Shown here in pieces: positions 12,482 through 12,605 of a stretch of 12,605 bases of DNA; position 1 is the first letter of the stretch, and the number at the start of each line of letters is the position of its first letter. This DNA comes from Pseudomonadota bacterium (GTDB taxonomy: Bacteria > Pseudomonadota > Alphaproteobacteria > Acetobacterales > Acetobacteraceae). The notes beneath the pieces are model-generated. The model ran no database searches. It saw only the letters and a list, made by a program, of their open reading frames with translations, and had not been told where the DNA came from. The DNA lies in NCBI GenBank assembly GCA_021780935.1, contig JAJXXT010000132.1, positions 1 to 12,605 on the forward strand. The letters run 5' to 3'. Made by a program: the position numbers and the translations under genes.

Positions 12482-12605
12482 TTACGCACTCTGCTTCCAC
12501 GAGGCCGCGCCGTCGGCCGAGGCCAGCTCGCGCGACATCTTGCCATTCGCCGAGGCCGTCTCGCGCGACATCTTGCCGTTCGCCGAGGCCAGCTCGCGCG
12601 ACATC
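12482..12605 (-). CDS. Unrecognised protein with 11-residue repeats (partial, 3' end)
   Basis: The window holds the last 40 codons and TAA (12484-12482); the 5' end is outside. The sequence is three near-identical units, MSRELASANGK, MSRETASANGK and MSRELASADG, followed by AASWKQSA. Every codon in the repeats ends in G or C, and a terminator hairpin follows, so this frame is much better supported than the two other open frames. I do not recognise the family. The units are polar and small-residue-rich, with a Met-Ser-Arg-Glu head. Each unit starts with ATG, so the true start cannot be told, and an ATG at 12604 may be internal. It lies upstream of murJ on the same strand but is separated from it by the terminator. 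Confidence 0.65.
   Translation of the reverse strand, partial: MSRELASANGKMSRETASANGKMSRELASADGAASWKQSA
12518..12605 (-). repeat. 33-bp tandem repeat inside the edge gene
   Basis: Units at 12518-12550 and 12551-12583 plus a partial third at 12584-12605 (cut by the window end) differ at only a few bases. The period is a multiple of three. The array continues beyond the window for an unknown length. Confidence 0.9.

Noticed and set aside
12226..12546. Alternative leftward frames through the 33-bp repeats and the terminator
   Set aside because: They run through a 13-bp terminator stem and lack the strict third-position G/C bias of the MSRELASANGK frame.
12518..12605. CRISPR array
   Set aside because: The 33-bp units are directly adjacent with no spacers, and they are in frame within a coding sequence.

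Overview
The window is very GC-rich, with near-saturated G or C at third codon positions. Gene content and order point to an alphaproteobacterium, most likely in the Rhodospirillales/Acetobacteraceae range. The main clues are a MucR/Ros regulator, an alphaproteobacterial-type Fur, an OlsB-type ornithine-lipid acyltransferase, an lnt-XRE regulator pair, a DUF2244 gene next to nth, and a murJ-trpS pair. This is chromosomal, mostly housekeeping sequence. I see no phage, insertion sequence, tRNA, rRNA or CRISPR array. The family level is an inference; no search was possible.

Layout. Positions 1-487 (+): the last codons of a probable tsaB, then rimI, overlapping by 4 bp. Positions 488-1010: a palindromic repeat, a convergent TusA-like gene (-), and a short AT-rich divergent promoter with a perfect 14-bp palindrome. 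Positions 1011-1439 (+): mucR. Positions 1571-5439 (+): a tightly coupled run of fur, olsB, a D-2-hydroxyacid dehydrogenase and lnt, joined by ATGA overlaps or a 1-bp gap. Positions 5613-6131 (+): an XRE regulator with its own leader. Positions 6194-7429 (-): a membrane PAS-GGDEF protein whose catalytic residues are lost but whose c-di-GMP I-site is intact. Positions 7507-8256 (+): a RidA-like tandem-domain protein, divergent from it. Positions 8305-9506: a DUF2244 membrane protein (-) divergent from nth (+). Positions 9571-12166 (-): murJ followed by trpS. Positions 12167-12481: a 315-bp non-coding stretch holding a palindromic repeat, a 17-bp tandem repeat and a strong terminator. Positions 12482-12605 (-): the 3' end of an unrecognised gene made of 11-residue repeats.

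How it fits together. Much of the window concerns the cell envelope: Lnt completes lipoproteins, OlsB starts ornithine-lipid synthesis, and MurJ flips lipid II. A metal-responsive regulator (Fur) is translationally coupled to the lipid genes. MucR, the XRE protein and the degenerate GGDEF protein add regulatory layers. Nth and TrpS are ordinary housekeeping enzymes.

The points most worth a second look are: (1) the pseudo-GGDEF protein with a preserved I-site, a candidate c-di-GMP receptor; (2) two 30-nt palindromes 11.7 kb apart whose differences are partly compensatory; (3) the repeat-peptide gene at the right edge; (4) in-frame minisatellites in three genes (fur tail, both ends of the GGDEF gene, and the edge gene); (5) the palindromic divergent promoter between tusA-like and mucR. 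I did not find a clear multi-gene system that looks wholly new.
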